Of a stretch of 64,000 bases of DNA, positions 34,138 through 43,219 are shown in pieces. Origin of the DNA: a virus; the IMG/VR virus record IMGVR_UViG_3300007770_000005, positions 1 to 64,000 of that record. The stretch is one strand, 5' to 3'. The position numbers and the translations under genes are program-made. How positions within the stretch are numbered: position 1 is the first letter of the stretch; the number at the start of each line of letters is the position of its first letter. A model generated the notes under the pieces. The model had not been told where the DNA came from, did not search any database, and was given only the letters and a program-made list of their open reading frames with translations.

Positions 34138-37100
34138 CTACGCTTTGTGGAGCATGACGCAGACAAAGCCCGCACCGGTTGTGGAAGCAGAAGCGCCCGT
34201 AGTTACTGTAAGAATCACGTCGGGAGGAATGGGTCCTGCCGTCACAGGCTCCACTGGCTCCGTCGAGTAGCCCGAAGCAGTGTTGGTGGAATCGGTGTCT
34301 CCCGATGCGAAGTACGCATGTACGGATCCGGTGTTACCAACCTCAATAGTGCTGGGGTCGTTGTTGAAGACAGTCGTGTACCGGACCCAAACCTTGAGGA
34401 TCACGTCCCCGGCTGCAAGGTCTGTAACTACGTTCACCGTTCCCGAAGTGTGGTCGAAGTCCACCCGCTTGATTTCGACACCGCCTTGCGGAGCGGGGTC
34501 TTGCCAACTGACGCCCCCAGCATTGTGGGTGCCGTCTGTGGTCAGAACCTGTCCGGCAGTTCCATCTACCGTAGGAAGGAACCAATGGGCACCCCCAAGG
34601 TCAGACCCGTTGATGATGATTTCAGGCGCACCCGCTGCGGTCGCATCCAGTTGTAGTACGTCGTCGCCAAACCCGCTCCTGAGCAGGAGCGTGGGGGTCG
34701 TAGCCATCCCGCCCATGCGGCTCAAGAAGTGGAAGCCTGCTACCCCTGCTTGCTTGAACTCCAAGGTAGCGTGCGTCTCCAAGCCCGGACCACCCTGCGG
34801 GCCGCCGTCCACGACAAGTGAGGCGATGCTGCCAGCGACATACCCAGACGCATCAATCGTGGCCGCCGTAGTGTGCAAGCCTACTGCGGGAGCGTCTACC
34901 TCATAGGTAAGGGTCAGGTTGTTGTGGCCTGCGTCGTCCTGGAAAGTGATTCCAGGAAGGGAGGCAACGCCGTCTCCAAAGAGGCCGAGTTGGCACAAGA
35001 GGGTGCTGTTGCTCTGGAACTTGAGAAGTGCTGTGTCGGCTGCGGCCCCACCGTGATCCAAAGTAACAGTGGCGTCGTGCCCTGGTGCGGCTCCCGTAGT
35101 GAGAGTCAAGCCAGCGTCTCCCGCACCACCACCATCCAAGGTCAGGACCACCTTGTTGTCAGTGGCAAGGTCGGTGAGAGTGGCTTCGCTGTTCTGAAGC
35201 AGCTTGCCGGTAGCGGAATCAAAGCGAGCCAACGCGGTGTCCGTCGCGGCTACGGGGCCTACAACATCACCAGTTCCCCCACTTGAAAACAGCGTCCAGG
35301 CTGTGCCCGAACCGGCTGACGTGTTTTGGTAAAGGCTTGCCGTCGCACCCGTGTCTCGGACGAACAATGATCCCGCGTCTGCCGACACGGATCCATTGGG
35401 GTCTGCGGTGCCCGCGAAGAGGCCGAAGGATTCCCCTCCCGCTCCCGCTTGGGAAAGGTTTAGGATTTGGGCATCCACGCCCGCGTCCACCTGGATTATC
35501 GGTGCCACCGTGTTGGTTCCACCGATGGTGATTTGGTCTTCCGCATCAAGAGTGAGGAGGGCGTTCCCCGTCGCATTAGCAGCACTAACCAGAAGCGTTC
35601 GATCTGCGGCGTCGTCCGCATTCATCCGAATCTGCGTGTTGGACCCTCCCATGAAGGATGCACCTGCACTGGAGGCGATGCCAATAGACACCGCTTCAAC
35701 CGTAAAGGCGAGAAGCTCGGTGCCTATTCCGAACAGGACCGTCCCGTCGCCCGCAGCAGCACCGCTGACGTTGAGGCCCCCACCCGCAGTGGAAAGGGTG
35801 AGGTCGATGTCAGTACCCGTCGAAGTGGTGATGGTATGCCCAGCATCGTAGGCATCTTGAAGGGTGCCCCCACCACCGCCAGCGGCCCAGGAAACATTCC
35901 CCGCACCATCAGTCTGAAGAACATCATTTGGGTTTCCGTCAGCACTGGGAAGGGAAAACGCACCATTGATGGTGAGGACTCCCGGAGTTCCTGCTGCTTC
36001 AGTGCCGAAAGAGAACCTTTCGTTGCCCGCAGAATCCTGAATCACGAGGACATCGGATGTTCCGAGAAGTCCGAACGCGCCCTTGGAGGGTCCCGCAGCA
36101 GAGAAGGTTATGCCTGCCAAGTCAGCCACGGCCCCGCCGTGGTCCAAGTTCAACAGGGCGCTTGCTCCTGCGCCCGCAGCAGCCCCATTGAAGGTCATCT
36201 CGATGTCGCCGTTTACGGATTCCGTGTGATCGAGGAGAATGACCTCACTGTTCTTGATTAGCTTCCCGGTGGCAGCGTTGAAACGAGCCAGGGCATGGTC
36301 TGTGGCTGAAACAGGACCTACAACGTCTCCGGTTCCAGCAATCGTGGCCCAAGCGACAGCACCTGCACCATCAGTCTGGAGAACTTGATTTAGAGTTCCG
36401 TCTGCACTGGGAAGGGTGAACTCACTGCCGCCCGCATGGTCGCCAAGGGTAAGGGCACCCGAGGTCGAGACAGACATGACAGTGAGGTTAGTGCCCAGTT
36501 CTTTGAATCGAAGATTGCCTGAAGTGACAGGATTGATGGTCTCTACCGCCCACCGGGCATTAGACGCATCCTCAAACATAAGGATGGAGGGGTCGGTGGA
36601 GTGGCCAGACTTCAGCGTGAGAGATGCCGTATGGCCCGCCCCGAGCGAAGACGCATCAAGAGCGAGATCCCCGTCTACAAGTGTGGCATTAGGGGCATTG
36701 TAGATGTTGGTGTCCGTGGTCATCAAGGCAAGCTGTGTTGCCACTGTGCTCGCTGCTGAGGAGGTGACCGTGCCGCCTCCAGCAGGGGCAGCCCAAGTTA
36801 CGCCTCCAGACCCATCGGTTTGAAGAACCTGTCCTGCCGTACCGTCCACGTCAGGAAGGACGTACTCGTGGGGGCTGATTCCAATGGTCAAGGCCCCCGT
36901 GCTGCTAACCAAGAGCACGTCGTTGATACCGCCGTTCTTGAAGCGGAAGGGCCTGCCCGCAATCGACCCGTCTACACCGAGGTCCCATTGAGGAAGGCTG
37001 GCGAGGTCGAACCCGACATTGACCAAATCAGACGCCGCAGTGGCATCCATCCGAATCTGGGCAGAGGTGGGTGAAGCGAGTGTGGAGGCATCAACCTTGA

Positions 37101-38490
37101 GGGTTACGGCAGGGTCAGCCTTGTCGCTGATGCTCACAAGGGTGTTGGAGATCAGCTTGCCGGTAGCATCAGAGAAATGCGGAACCTGGGTTGCCACAGT
37201 TCCAGCCGCCCCGGATGTTACATCACCCCCCAGGCTGCCTCCGATGATTCCGTTTCCGGTTGCGTTCACCACCAGTGCCGTGTTCGCCACAATCGTGGCG
37301 TCGAAAGGCATCTGGACGCCTCCGACTGTGATGGCATTTACAGTCGGGTTGGGGTAGGTCCCAGCAAGGTCACCCCCGGCCCCACCGGAAGGGGGCGAAC
37401 TGCCATACAAGGCACCCGGCCCGGTGGTGTTTGACGTGTAGGTGCCGCCAACATTGTCGAAGCTCGTAAGGGTGACGTTATCAACGAGGAAATCAGTGTT
37501 GTTCAGCGGTGCTGCTGCGCCAAAGGACGCACTGATAGTGAACCCGCAGTTGAAGAAGCCGATAGGGTCCTGGACATTGGCAAGAGTGGTAGCGCCACCC
37601 CCGGCATCAAAGGTGAAGTCCGTTCCCGTGAACAAGCACCCGGAGATATGGCCGTAACCGGCCATGTTGATGTCTCCCCCAAACTCCGAGTTCACAAGGC
37701 GCTTGATCCCAACGGTCTGTCCTGCGCCGCCATCAAGGACGGGGTCGGCTCCCGAGAAAGAAGCAAGGATGGAATCCACCACTTCGATGCGAAGCTGGCC
37801 ACCCCCGGCCCAGCCGGTAGCGTCAAAGAAGCCGCCTGTTCCACCAGCCCCCTGTAGCCCACAATCAATAAGGTGAACCTCATACGAGGAGGGCTGCGTG
37901 CTTTGGAACGTGATGGTGTCGGTAAACCGGAACCGCTCGAACGAGATGGTAAAAATGGCGTTCGTGGAAGGAGCAACAGCAGCATTCAGGGAGATGGTGC
38001 GCGGCGTAGCTGAAGCAGTGTCCGTAAGGTAAACCTCTCCGTCACCGACAAGGGAGATGGAACGCTTGTCTGGGAAGACGAGGTTCTCGTCATAGAAGCC
38101 GCCACTGATGATAACCGTGACGCCTTGGAGTTCCTCAACCGGAACCGCAGGAGTGCCGATAGCCGTCAAAGCATCCTGGATGGTGGTGTAAGGGGCAGCG
38201 ATAGAGCCATCGCTTCCTCCAAGAGCGTAGGACGAATCAACGTACAGCCGTCCGCGCAAGGGGTTGACGGTCGCACCGCCGCCCCCGCTGCCAAGCTCCA
38301 CCCATGTCGGCCCTGTGGGGTCTGTCAGAACGAAGAAGGTATAAGGAGTACCAGCGCCAACGCGAGCCATCTTTCCGGTGTCTGCCCCGGTATAAACCGC
38401 CGCATCCCGATCAACCGTGGAAGTGTACTCCCACGCCACGAGAGTGTGGATTCCTTGCGCTGTTGTTTGATCACCGTGAAATGCACTCAT
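34138..38490 (-). CDS. Long tail fibre with beta-helix and VLQTDG repeats
   Basis: A 1,450-residue protein. Residues about 75-370 look like a pectin-lyase-type beta-helix (YTTIQDALTAIG, GVTVIISGGFYDENLVFPDK, SISLVGDGEVYL). The rest is built of fibre repeats: TAGQVLQTDGSGGVTWAAP, TLNQVLQTDGAGAVAWA, NPNDVLQTDGAGNVSWAAG, each following a TLPSADG-like turn, and two or more copies of GDVVGP..ATD.ALARF..ATGKL..NSE. The last ~115 residues form a tip domain (DVILKVWVRYTTVF, then TIEVGNTGSVHAYF, ending GAGFVCVMLH). No membrane segment is present. The start overlaps the upstream stop by 4 bp. This is a strong candidate for the main long tail fibre; receptor specificity is unknown. Confidence 0.82.
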   Translation of the reverse strand: MSAFHGDQTTAQGIHTLVAWEYTSTVDRDAAVYTGADTGKMARVGAGTPYTFFVLTDPTGPTWVELGSGGGGATVNPLRGRLYVDSSYALGGSDGSIAAPYTTIQDALTAIGTPAVPVEELQGVTVIISGGFYDENLVFPDKRSISLVGDGEVYLTDTASATPRTISLNAAVAPSTNAIFTISFERFRFTDTITFQSTQPSSYEVHLIDCGLQGAGGTGGFFDATGWAGGGQLRIEVVDSILASFSGADPVLDGGAGQTVGIKRLVNSEFGGDINMAGYGHISGCLFTGTDFTFDAGGGATTLANVQDPIGFFNCGFTISASFGAAAPLNNTDFLVDNVTLTSFDNVGGTYTSNTTGPGALYGSSPPSGGAGGDLAGTYPNPTVNAITVGGVQMPFDATIVANTALVVNATGNGIIGGSLGGDVTSGAAGTVATQVPHFSDATGKLISNTLVSISDKADPAVTLKVDASTLASPTSAQIRMDATAASDLVNVGFDLASLPQWDLGVDGSIAGRPFRFKNGGINDVLLVSSTGALTIGISPHEYVLPDVDGTAGQVLQTDGSGGVTWAAPAGGGTVTSSAASTVATQLALMTTDTNIYNAPNATLVDGDLALDASSLGAGHTASLTLKSGHSTDPSILMFEDASNARWAVETINPVTSGNLRFKELGTNLTVMSVSTSGALTLGDHAGGSEFTLPSADGTLNQVLQTDGAGAVAWATIAGTGDVVGPVSATDHALARFNAATGKLIKNSEVILLDHTESVNGDIEMTFNGAAAGAGASALLNLDHGGAVADLAGITFSAAGPSKGAFGLLGTSDVLVIQDSAGNERFSFGTEAAGTPGVLTINGAFSLPSADGNPNDVLQTDGAGNVSWAAGGGGGTLQDAYDAGHTITTSTGTDIDLTLSTAGGGLNVSGAAAGDGTVLFGIGTELLAFTVEAVSIGIASSAGASFMGGSNTQIRMNADDAADRTLLVSAANATGNALLTLDAEDQITIGGTNTVAPIIQVDAGVDAQILNLSQAGAGGESFGLFAGTADPNGSVSADAGSLFVRDTGATASLYQNTSAGSGTAWTLFSSGGTGDVVGPVAATDTALARFDSATGKLLQNSEATLTDLATDNKVVLTLDGGGAGDAGLTLTTGAAPGHDATVTLDHGGAAADTALLKFQSNSTLLCQLGLFGDGVASLPGITFQDDAGHNNLTLTYEVDAPAVGLHTTAATIDASGYVAGSIASLVVDGGPQGGPGLETHATLEFKQAGVAGFHFLSRMGGMATTPTLLLRSGFGDDVLQLDATAAGAPEIIINGSDLGGAHWFLPTVDGTAGQVLTTDGTHNAGGVSWQDPAPQGGVEIKRVDFDHTSGTVNVVTDLAAGDVILKVWVRYTTVFNNDPSTIEVGNTGSVHAYFASGDTDSTNTASGYSTEPVEPVTAGPIPPDVILTVTTGASASTTGAGFVCVMLHKA

Positions 38491-41300
38491 GTCACCACCA
38501 TATGGCCGTCGCCGTTGGTTACCAGATACCCGTCAGCATCGACCAGAGGGGTCGCTTTGACAAAGGCAGCAGGGGTCGCGGCGAAAAGGATCTGTCCCTC
38601 ATCATCGGGAACAGGCAAACCACCGGGACCGCCGCCTAAAAGATCCGTGATCACGCCGTCCTTATCAACGTAGTAGGGATTGTTGATGAGGGGTGCCCCT
38701 GGATCAGTCCCGTCAGAAACAAAGATGCCGCCCTTTGCAGGCCCCGTTGGCGGGACGGGGGCATTATCGAAAATGATTCCAGTAGGATCAATGAGGCCCG
38801 GAACCGTCAGCTTTCCGGTGTCCGCGTTGTAGATCATGGGGCCGATGGCTGGGCCAGGAAGGGGGCCGAAGGTGATCTCGTTGTGGTCTGTGACCCGGAT
38901 TTCCATATGGTCAACCCAGGCACCACCCACAGGAACCTGACCCTCGAAGCCTCCCAACTCCAAGTCGATGCCTGCCCCGCCACCGCCATCCGAACTCACC
39001 CAAAAGATGTCTGTGATGGGACCCTTCGTGGTGGTCGTAAGCTGAATCACGCCACCACCTGCGTCAGTGGCGGTCACACGGCCAGTAGTGTTGAACTTCG
39101 ACAACACAGTTGCAAAGTTGTCTCCCGGTGCAAAGCTGACGGTAAAGCCGCCTGCTTCAGTGCCGAAGGTGATGTCTCCACCAGTAACCAGAGGGTCTAC
39201 ACAAGCACCGAGTGCCGTGAGTGTGGCAGCGGTAGCCGTTTCCGGGCGTCCGAAGAAGATGGATCCGGGACTCCCCGTGATCGAACCACCCGGACCAATA
39301 AAGACCGACCCCGCATCCGTAACGGCAACGGGTTCAGAAGTGTCTCCCCCCAGAATGTAAACGTCACCAGCATGAGGCGGCGTGACCTTGAGGCCCTCCA
39401 AGCCCTGGCCGCCAGCAACAATGACCTTTCCGATGCGGTCACCGCCGTCAGAAGGACTGGTCCCCACAAACAGGTTGTAGTTTCGCCAGGGGTTTTCCTC
39501 AATGGAGGCGGCACGCAGGAAAGTGGTGGACCCGTAAAGGGCGTCCCCCGGCCAGATTTGCCACCCCATCGTGATTTCAGCACCGATGCCGAACGGGTTG
39601 GGGTTGAGGTTGATTTCAGGCTTACCCACACCGCCAATCTCAACGGTTCCGGTGACTTGGAGGGAGCCTTGGGTGCTTCCCGGCACGGGGGCTGGGCTTG
39701 GAACCGCCGCATCTACGATTTGCACGGCCCCTGCGTCTGCGACGATGGTCCTGCCGCTGCCGCCTGCACCAAGGCCGCCGTCGTAAGCGTCGTCCAGGGT
39801 ACGCACTTGGCTGGCGTAGTCGTAAATCTGATCCAGGGCGTTCTGGACATCGGTAGCCGTGATGTCGGGTGCCGCAGGCAAAAGTGTCGGGTCATAGCCG
39901 ATGGTGTCTGACGGAGTAGAGGCCACCAAGGAAGTGGGCAGTCCGTCGGGAAAGGTGATCGTGCCGTGTTCCGTGCTTCCGATGGAGAAGGTAGTGGTTC
40001 CGATAATGGCGGCTGTACGGAACGTGATGGCTGAATCAAGGATAGACCACCGGACCTGAAGGGACGTTCCCACAGGTGGGGACGTTCCACCCGCCCCGCC
40101 CGGATTCACGTCAATAGACTCGGTCGCCCCAGAGATGCGGCTGTAGGAAACAAAGAGTTGCCCTACGTCTTGGATGCGGGCACCGAACGTGCCGTCCATG
40201 ACCAGGGTTGAATCAGCGAGGTCAAGGACCCCGTCCGTAGACCCAACCATAATCCCGGAACGTCCTTGGAAGAAGCACTCCCGAACTCGAAGCTCGGAAT
40301 CCATTCCTCCAAGCAGGTAGCAGTCAACCCCAGCCCCCGAGTTCATGGTGAAGTGGCAATCTACAAACTCTGAGGTGCCTGTCCCGCCAGAACTATGGGT
40401 AAAGGCTGGGCCTTGGGAGGGGTCAAGCCCCTCTACTTCAAAGCTGCAACGGTAAGAGGAAACGCCACCTCCACCCGTTACGGTGATAGCCGCAAAGGTT
40501 GCGGGGTGCTGCTGGAGGAAGGTGAGGTTGTGAAGCAGCACCCTTTGGGTGGACGCCGTAGTGGTCAGGGTGTGGCCTGACAGGGCCTCGTTTCGGATAC
40601 GAACAATGTTCGAGGGACTGCTTGAGGAGGAACCGGGCCACCCAAAAACGTGAACCGACTCGTGAAGAGTAAGGCTCTCGTCGTAGGTTCCAGGTCGAAC
40701 CAAAACAACCCAAGGTTCCATTGCTGTGGGGCCTTGGGTCACCGCGTAGTCGATGGCAGCCTGGATAGTGGTGTAGTCACCACCTCCAGAGCCATCGACG
40801 TACACGACGTGACCAGAGGTGTAAGACGGCTTGATGAGGTTGAGGAGGGCGAGCAGGTTGTTGTTCTGCTCGTCCGTCCATCCAACCGGGTCGATGTCTA
40901 CAGGGATGGGGGTAGCAGCACCCCCGTACTGTTCCCCTGCCGCAACAAGCAGGAGGTCTTCCGTATCAAGGGTGACCTTGACCCGGAGCCTGATGAACTG
41001 CTCGTTCTCTGTCGGCAGCCCTTGATCCAGCACAAGCCGAATCAGGTAAGGGCCTCCGTGAGTGATCGTGAAATCACCCGGAGCGGCTGTTGTCGGATCC
41101 CCCGTAAAGGAGGCCGTAGAGCCATGCGGCTGATACGCGATAGACCACGCATAAGTCGTGGACGGCGTAACCCCCGTAGACACCGACACGCAGGTAACCG
41201 TGTCGGATACCCAAAGGTCGTTGCTACTAACTCCCGTGAATGGTCCTGGAGGTCCCCCCGAAGGTCGGGTGATGGTGGCCTCGATAATCGCTACCGCCAT
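38487..41300 (-). CDS. Fibre protein with PKD-like head and pectinesterase-like beta-helix
   Basis: A 937-residue protein. Residues about 1-115 form a PKD/Ig-like domain (TTYAWSIAYQPHGSTASFTG ... GGPYLIRLVLDQG). A linker follows (VDIDPVGWTDEQNNNLLALL), and both are repeated in the 42096-42881 product. A beta-helix of the pectinesterase type follows from about 170 (VVYVDGSGGGDYTTIQAAID, then VLVRPGTYDESLTLHESVHVFG). Near residue 700 is GDITFGTEAGGFTVSFAPGD, a flagellin-hook-like unit. It ends with VDADGYLVTNGDGHMVVT. The overlap with the next gene is 4 bp. The absence of signal and membrane segments fits a virion protein; polysaccharide binding is suggested by the fold only. Confidence 0.78.
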   Translation of the reverse strand: MAVAIIEATITRPSGGPPGPFTGVSSNDLWVSDTVTCVSVSTGVTPSTTYAWSIAYQPHGSTASFTGDPTTAAPGDFTITHGGPYLIRLVLDQGLPTENEQFIRLRVKVTLDTEDLLLVAAGEQYGGAATPIPVDIDPVGWTDEQNNNLLALLNLIKPSYTSGHVVYVDGSGGGDYTTIQAAIDYAVTQGPTAMEPWVVLVRPGTYDESLTLHESVHVFGWPGSSSSSPSNIVRIRNEALSGHTLTTTASTQRVLLHNLTFLQQHPATFAAITVTGGGGVSSYRCSFEVEGLDPSQGPAFTHSSGGTGTSEFVDCHFTMNSGAGVDCYLLGGMDSELRVRECFFQGRSGIMVGSTDGVLDLADSTLVMDGTFGARIQDVGQLFVSYSRISGATESIDVNPGGAGGTSPPVGTSLQVRWSILDSAITFRTAAIIGTTTFSIGSTEHGTITFPDGLPTSLVASTPSDTIGYDPTLLPAAPDITATDVQNALDQIYDYASQVRTLDDAYDGGLGAGGSGRTIVADAGAVQIVDAAVPSPAPVPGSTQGSLQVTGTVEIGGVGKPEINLNPNPFGIGAEITMGWQIWPGDALYGSTTFLRAASIEENPWRNYNLFVGTSPSDGGDRIGKVIVAGGQGLEGLKVTPPHAGDVYILGGDTSEPVAVTDAGSVFIGPGGSITGSPGSIFFGRPETATAATLTALGACVDPLVTGGDITFGTEAGGFTVSFAPGDNFATVLSKFNTTGRVTATDAGGGVIQLTTTTKGPITDIFWVSSDGGGGAGIDLELGGFEGQVPVGGAWVDHMEIRVTDHNEITFGPLPGPAIGPMIYNADTGKLTVPGLIDPTGIIFDNAPVPPTGPAKGGIFVSDGTDPGAPLINNPYYVDKDGVITDLLGGGPGGLPVPDDEGQILFAATPAAFVKATPLVDADGYLVTNGDGHMVVT

Positions 41301-41424
41301 CTCGACACCTCACCGGAGATCCCCGAGGGCCATGAACACACTGCTGCCGGAAGTTGGAGCTTCTGAAATAGCAGTGCGTTCATGGTCACCTCATTGGGAC
41401 ACCCCATCAGGAAGGGAGGGAGGA

Positions 41425-42000
41425 TCAGGTAGCGGGTTCCGAGTAGCTGATAAGCACGTTGGCAGCACCAGCACTCAAAGTAGCGGCACCGCAGTTCACC
41501 GTCACAGTGAGCGGCCCGCCAGAAGAGTTCATATGGACCGTAGACACGACGTAGTCGGCTGCTGCTGTCGTGTCGCTGTCTGCGGCATCCAAGAAGTTGG
41601 CTCCGACACCCGTAAGCTCTGCCGTAAGAGGCATCGCGGTGGGCGTTCCAGTGTTCTCGAACTGGGTCGTGACGTTGACACGAACATCGAGGATGATGGC
41701 GTTGTTAGGGACGGTGGCGGTGCTTGCTACACCAGTGCCCTGGTTACCGAATGCGACTGGAATCATGATCCATGACTGCTCCGATCCGGCTCCGGGAGGA
41801 AGATCGGAAAGCCGTGCCGCGTCATCCGCACCAACAGGTGCGCCAACGCGAACAGGGACGAGTGTTCCACCGGCATCTTTGACATCGACGGCTGTACCCG
41901 TGATGTTGTCGAGGTGGATGCCTTGAAGGCCAGAACTGGAATCCTGGAAGATCCAGAACGTATTTTCGATAGTACCGAGAAGTTTGCGAACGACGGACAT
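41425..42000 (-). CDS. Small fibre-tip-like virion protein
   Basis: A 191-residue protein. The N-terminal ~80 residues (WIFQDSSSGLQGIHLDNITG, then VKDAGGTLVPVRVGAPVGAD) look like a phage fibre attachment motif. The rest is a beta domain with PNNAIILDVRVNVTTQFEN, then TAELTGVGANFLDAADSD, ending GAANVLISYSEPAT. This matches the tip layout of three or four other proteins in this block (see findings). AAGGAGA lies 6 nt before the ATG. The 124-bp gap downstream (41301-41424) holds only a 30-codon frame of doubtful reality. The leader upstream contains a run of nine C's on the coding strand. Confidence 0.7.
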   Translation of the reverse strand: MSVVRKLLGTIENTFWIFQDSSSGLQGIHLDNITGTAVDVKDAGGTLVPVRVGAPVGADDAARLSDLPPGAGSEQSWIMIPVAFGNQGTGVASTATVPNNAIILDVRVNVTTQFENTGTPTAMPLTAELTGVGANFLDAADSDTTAAADYVVSTVHMNSSGGPLTVTVNCGAATLSAGAANVLISYSEPAT

Positions 42001-42027
42001 GAGAGTCTCCTTGCGGGGGGGGGTTAG

Positions 42028-42058
42028 TCAAAAAGCTCCGCTTGAGGCACTCTGCCTC
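42028..42058 (-). terminator. Weak terminator-like hairpin
   Basis: On the minus strand GAGGCA-GAG-TGCCTC forms a 6-bp stem (42044-42049 with 42053-42058). A short AAGC/GCTT stem and five T's (42030-42034) follow. It lies between the 261- and 191-residue genes. The stem and T-tract are separated by 9 nt, so strength is doubtful. Confidence 0.35.
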
Positions 42059-42095
42059 GTCAATCTATGGCTGCAATAGAGAAGCCACCGGAAAC

Positions 42096-42881
42096 CTATG
42101 CTCGTCGGATGAGAGCCTGTATCGTGCCGACGCCCTGCGTCTCCCCACCACCGGGAGCGATGCTCACCCACAACTCCCCGAAGACGCCGAAAATGTCTCC
42201 TGGCGAATAGGCGAGCGTGTAGGTGGTGTTGGTTACGTCAACATCCACAATCGGGAAATACTTTTCCGGGGCTGCGTCTGTTCCCACGGAAACTGTGGAA
42301 GCTGCATCCAGGAACGGCGTGGAGAAGCTCAACCAGATTTCGAGGACTGAATCCCCTGCATCCAATGTAGTGACAGACACAGGAGAGCCAGCGTTCCACT
42401 GGAAAGTAGAAGCCACAGTCTCCACGGTTCCCGTAGGGATGAGTGCTTCAAGCTGTGTGAGGTTGTAGTTCTGCTCGTTGGCCCACCCTTCAACATCGAC
42501 ATCCACCGGGATGATTCCAGTAGAGTCCCGCCGCTCTCCTGCGGCTACCAGCTTTAGGGAGGCACGGGTCGTCAGTGCCCGAAGTCGAACGTACTGCGTC
42601 CCCTCGGATGCTGTGCCTGCGTTCACCACCAGTCGGATCAGGTAGGCTCCCGGCATATCGCAGTTGAAGAATCCTGGAGCCGGGTCAGCAGCGTTGCCGG
42701 AAAACGTCGCCATCGACCCCTCGGGGGCATAAACGATAGTCCAAGCATAGGTAGCTGCCGCGTCGATAGAACTGACGTAGACGTTGTCCCCGGCCCCTGC
42801 AAAGGACAGGTCATCACGGCTGTGCTCATCCACGTCAGTGGCGTGGTCGGCGTTCAGCCAGCTTCGGATTCGTGCTGCCAT
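42096..42881 (-). CDS. PKD-like-headed fibre protein with tip domain
   Basis: A 261-residue protein that reads like a short version of the 937-residue fibre: the PKD-like head (AATYAWTIVYAPEGSMATFSG ... PGAYLIRLVVNAGTASEGTQ), then VDVDVEGWANEQNYNLTQLE at about 140-160. A C-terminal tip domain replaces the beta-helix (GDSVLEIWLSFSTPF, then STVSVGTDAAPEKYF, ending GTIQALIRRA). I chose ATG at 42879-42881 with GGAG 8 nt upstream; a TTG one codon earlier is possible. It is the first gene of the fibre block after the plus-strand island and must have its own minus-strand promoter in 42885-42980, where a CTATG word lies at 42918-42922. Confidence 0.75.
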   Translation of the reverse strand: MAARIRSWLNADHATDVDEHSRDDLSFAGAGDNVYVSSIDAAATYAWTIVYAPEGSMATFSGNAADPAPGFFNCDMPGAYLIRLVVNAGTASEGTQYVRLRALTTRASLKLVAAGERRDSTGIIPVDVDVEGWANEQNYNLTQLEALIPTGTVETVASTFQWNAGSPVSVTTLDAGDSVLEIWLSFSTPFLDAASTVSVGTDAAPEKYFPIVDVDVTNTTYTLAYSPGDIFGVFGELWVSIAPGGGETQGVGTIQALIRRA

Positions 42882-42944
42882 CAAGAAGTCTCCAAAGGAA
42901 CCCTACCGGCCTGCGGGCATAGGCAAGACACCGGGCGAAGATTT

Positions 42945-42980
42945 AGGGGGTTCCGGTATACCCTCCGAACCGTATAGAGA
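42945..42980 (+). promoter_or_regulatory. Putative phage promoter, site C
   Basis: AGGGGGTTCC at 42945-42954, 16 bases, then CGTA at 42971-42974 (TAGAG follows). It lies 20 bp before the start codon of the first gene of the plus-strand HNH island, ahead of its AGGAGGAG ribosome binding site. A GGTATACC palindrome (42955-42962) lies within the spacer. Confidence 0.65.
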
Positions 42981-42994
42981 GCATAGGAGGAGTC

Positions 42995-43219
42995 ATGGCT
43001 TCGCAGGCATGTAAATCTTGGAAGGATGGGACGAAGCGTTTTATCCCTCGCTCTCGCGGTCGAGTAGGCCATCAGCGTCAGTTCGGTACTCATATGTCTC
43101 GGGCGGCTATGGCTGCCGAAGCGCGTACCGCAGAACGCTCCGCTCGTCGGGCGGGTAAGGTCGCCATCGAGGAAGGGCTGGCAGATTGGGAAGATGAAGA
43201 AGCCACACCTAACTATTGA
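42995..43219 (+). CDS. Small basic protein, first gene of the plus-strand island
   Basis: A 74-residue protein with a strongly basic N-terminal half (KSWKDGTKRFIPRSRGRVGH) and an Ala/Arg/Glu-rich helical C-terminal half (MAAEARTAERSARRAGKVA). AGGAGGAG lies just before the ATG, and the promoter-like site C precedes it. It overlaps the HNH gene by 26 bp, so the two are probably translated together. The composition fits a nucleic-acid binder; no family is recognised. Confidence 0.7.
   Translation: MASQACKSWKDGTKRFIPRSRGRVGHQRQFGTHMSRAAMAAEARTAERSARRAGKVAIEEGLADWEDEEATPNY

Noticed and set aside
41291-41383. 30-codon minus-strand frame ahead of the 937-residue fibre gene
   Set aside because: It has a GAGGTG site, but it is very short and overlaps the next start; I cannot separate it from a chance frame or a leader peptide.
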